From NCBI GenBank assembly GCA_009785395.1, contig WQWK01000098.1, positions 1 through 7,249 of the forward strand: a stretch of DNA of 7,249 nucleotides, written 5' to 3'. Of this stretch, positions 6,140-7,249 are shown one piece after another. The stretch is from Conexibacteraceae bacterium (GTDB lineage: Bacteria; Actinomycetota; Thermoleophilia; Solirubrobacterales; Solirubrobacteraceae). The stretch's first letter is position 1. The number at the start of each line of letters is the position of its first letter. Below the pieces are notes generated by a model. It was not told the origin of the DNA and searched no databases. It saw only the letters and a program-made list of their open reading frames with translations. Made by a program: the position numbers and the translations under genes.

Positions 6140-6145
6140 TAGCCT
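6140..6145 (+). promoter_or_regulatory. Possible -10 box of the GNAT-DUF1697 unit
   Basis: TAGCCT matches TANNNT and ends 10 nt before the ATG at 6156. There is no SD before that ATG, so a short or absent leader is suggested. No -35 is recognisable. It overlaps the second copy of the 9-bp repeat GTGGCTAGC (6100-6108 and 6135-6143), the first copy of which lies in the terminator hairpin. Confidence 0.35.
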
Positions 6146-6155
6146 CCAACGTCCG

Positions 6156-6677
6156 ATGAGCGTGACCCTCAGGCCAACGACGGTCGGCGACCTCGAGCTG
6201 ATCTGCCGGCACCGTGTGGAGATGTTCCGCGACGCGGGCGTGGCGGAGCACTCGCTGGCGGTGATGGCCGAGCACTTCCGGCCCTGGCTCGCCCCGCACC
6301 TGGAGGACGGCTCCTACTTCGGGTTCGTCGCAAGCGCGGATGCCGACGGTGACGGCGAGGGTGACGCTGACGGCCGGCCGGTCGCGAGCATCGGCCTGAT
6401 GCTGATCGACTGGCCCCCGCACCCGGCGCATCCGACCGACTCACGGCGGGGCTACGTGCTCAACGTCTTCGTCGAGCCCGATTACCGCCGGCGCGGCCTG
6501 GCGAGCGAACTGATGCGCGCCGCGGAGGCGGAGTTCGCCGGGCGTGGGGTTCAGTTCGCGGTGCTTCACGCCACCGAGAAGGGCCAGGCTGTCTACAACG
6601 GACTCGGCTGGGACCGGACCTCGGAGATGGCCAAGCGGCTGACGGATTCGCCCGCGGGCCTCGTGTCGCCGCAGTAG
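6156..6677 (+). CDS. GNAT-family N-acetyltransferase
   Basis: A 173-residue cytosolic acyl-CoA-dependent acetyltransferase. The N-terminus MSVTLRPTTVGDLELICRHR gives beta-1 and the first helix. Motif A, at about 101-116 (VLNVFVEPDYRRRGLA), contains the acetyl-CoA pyrophosphate-binding R-R-R-G-L-A turn. Motif B follows as FAVLHATEKGQAVYNGLGW (134-152), with the Tyr of the YxxLGF-like signature. Between the second and third strands lies an Asp/Gly-rich insert DADGDGEGDADG (62-73), which is unusual for the fold. The ATG at 6156 is chosen over an upstream GTG (6135), which would sit in the terminator/promoter gap and adds seven non-family residues. No SD is seen. The DUF1697 gene begins directly after its stop. 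The acetyl acceptor, whether protein, amine or antibiotic, is not predictable. Confidence 0.9.
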   Translation: MSVTLRPTTVGDLELICRHRVEMFRDAGVAEHSLAVMAEHFRPWLAPHLEDGSYFGFVASADADGDGEGDADGRPVASIGLMLIDWPPHPAHPTDSRRGYVLNVFVEPDYRRRGLASELMRAAEAEFAGRGVQFAVLHATEKGQAVYNGLGWDRTSEMAKRLTDSPAGLVSPQ

Positions 6678-7211
6678 GTGTTCACCCATGCGGCCTTCAT
6701 ACGCGCGGTCATGCTCGGCCGCGGAGGCGTCGATCGCGAGCGCCTGCTCGAGGCCTTCACACGCGCCGGCGCCGAGTCGCCGCGGTCACATCTGAGCACC
6801 GGCAACGTCACCTTTGACGCCGCCGACGGGGCGATCGCGGGAATCGTCGAGTCGGTCGAAGCCGAGCTGAACGAGATGGCCGGGACTCCCAAGCACCTGT
6901 TCGTGCGTTCGGCGGACGAACTCCGCGCGATCGCGGCCGATGCGCCGTTCGCGAGCTGGCCCGCGGCTGCCGACGCACATGAGCTTGCGGTGATCTTCCT
7001 CCGCAGCGCCGCTGCGCTTCCCTTCGCCCTTCCCCACACCTCCGAGCGCCGCGACACGACCTACATCTCCCGCCGGGACAGCGAGATCTTCATCGGCACC
7101 CATCTGATCGGCGGACGTCCGAGCCAGCCCGGCGCCTGGCTGGAGCGGCGGATGCGCGCGCCGGTCACGATCCGGAACTGGAACACCGTCGAGCGCGTCC
7201 TCCGCCAGTGA
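6678..7211 (+). CDS. DUF1697 family protein
   Basis: A 177-residue protein of normal length for DUF1697, a family of unknown function. Matches are the N-terminal strand AAFIRAV, the helix VDRERLLEAFTRAG, the STGNVTF segment (40-46; usual QSGNVVF), the middle FVRSADELRAI (75-85) followed by DAPF, and the C-terminal TIRNWNTVERVL (164-175), the family's most recognisable signature. The usual LLRGINVGG is degenerate here (FIRAVMLGRGG), with Gly-Ile-Asn replaced by Ala-Val-Met. The start is a GTG that immediately follows the TAG of the acetyltransferase gene, with no spacer and no SD, so translation by coupling or reinitiation is likely. The next in-frame start, an ATG at 6711, would remove the first strand and is less likely. 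Confidence 0.85.
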   Translation: MFTHAAFIRAVMLGRGGVDRERLLEAFTRAGAESPRSHLSTGNVTFDAADGAIAGIVESVEAELNEMAGTPKHLFVRSADELRAIAADAPFASWPAAADAHELAVIFLRSAAALPFALPHTSERRDTTYISRRDSEIFIGTHLIGGRPSQPGAWLERRMRAPVTIRNWNTVERVLRQ

Positions 7212-7235
7212 CCACCACCGATCCCGGGCACAGGG

Positions 7236-7249
7236 TACCCCTAAGAGGG
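7236..7249 (+). other. Possible start of a terminator hairpin cut by the window end
   Basis: After the DUF1697 stop there are 38 bp without a gene. CCCT (7239-7242) can pair with AGGG (7246-7249) across AAG; the stem may extend beyond the edge. GGGTACCC (7233-7240) is an 8-bp palindrome overlapping it. The evidence is slight. Confidence 0.2.

Noticed and set aside
1..7249. A defence system, CRISPR array, mobile element or biosynthetic cluster
   Set aside because: No spaced repeats, transposase, integrase, nuclease/toxin pair or synthase domain is present; the genes are ordinary transporters and small enzymes.

Overview
The window is high-GC, gene-dense bacterial DNA. GTG starts are frequent, -10 hexamers are of TANNNT type, several genes lack a Shine-Dalgarno (SD) sequence, and the terminators are GC-rich hairpins without U-tracts. 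This suggests an actinobacterium. A deep soil lineage such as Thermoleophilia/Solirubrobacterales is my best guess, but it is inference from style and not from a marker gene. No RNA gene, CRISPR array, insertion sequence or prophage signature was seen.

Layout. (1) 3-893, + strand: a divergent dihydropteroate synthase (FolP family), apparently complete from a GTG at the left edge. (2) 903-3010, - strand: a compact three-gene unit transcribed right to left. It contains a small YCII-domain protein, an ABC ATPase of the drug/antibiotic-export type and its ABC-2 permease, with gaps of 10 and 13 bp. It converges on folP with only 9 bp between the stops. (3) 3115-3678, + strand: an isochorismatase-like cysteine hydrolase, divergent from the YCII gene across a 104-bp shared control region. 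A long hairpin follows its stop. (4) 3877-6075, + strand: a 732-residue MMPL/RND transporter with its own promoter, a perfect 7-4-7 palindrome of TetR-operator type placed between -35 and -10, and a strong SD. A 13-bp hairpin terminator follows. (5) 6156-7211, + strand: a GNAT acetyltransferase and a DUF1697 protein. The second start codon directly follows the first stop codon.

How the genes work together. The window holds two independent efflux-type units: an ATP-driven ABC exporter and a proton-driven MMPL pump. Small accessory enzymes lie around them. The MMPL gene looks individually repressible, but no TetR gene lies in the window, so its regulator must be encoded elsewhere. I see no coherent pathway joining all eight genes. 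The most distinctive items are the rewired substrate loops of the FolP homologue, the palindromic MMPL operator, the 18-bp hairpin at 3683-3724, and a pattern of TANNNT boxes 7-10 nt before SD-less starts that suggests leaderless transcripts.
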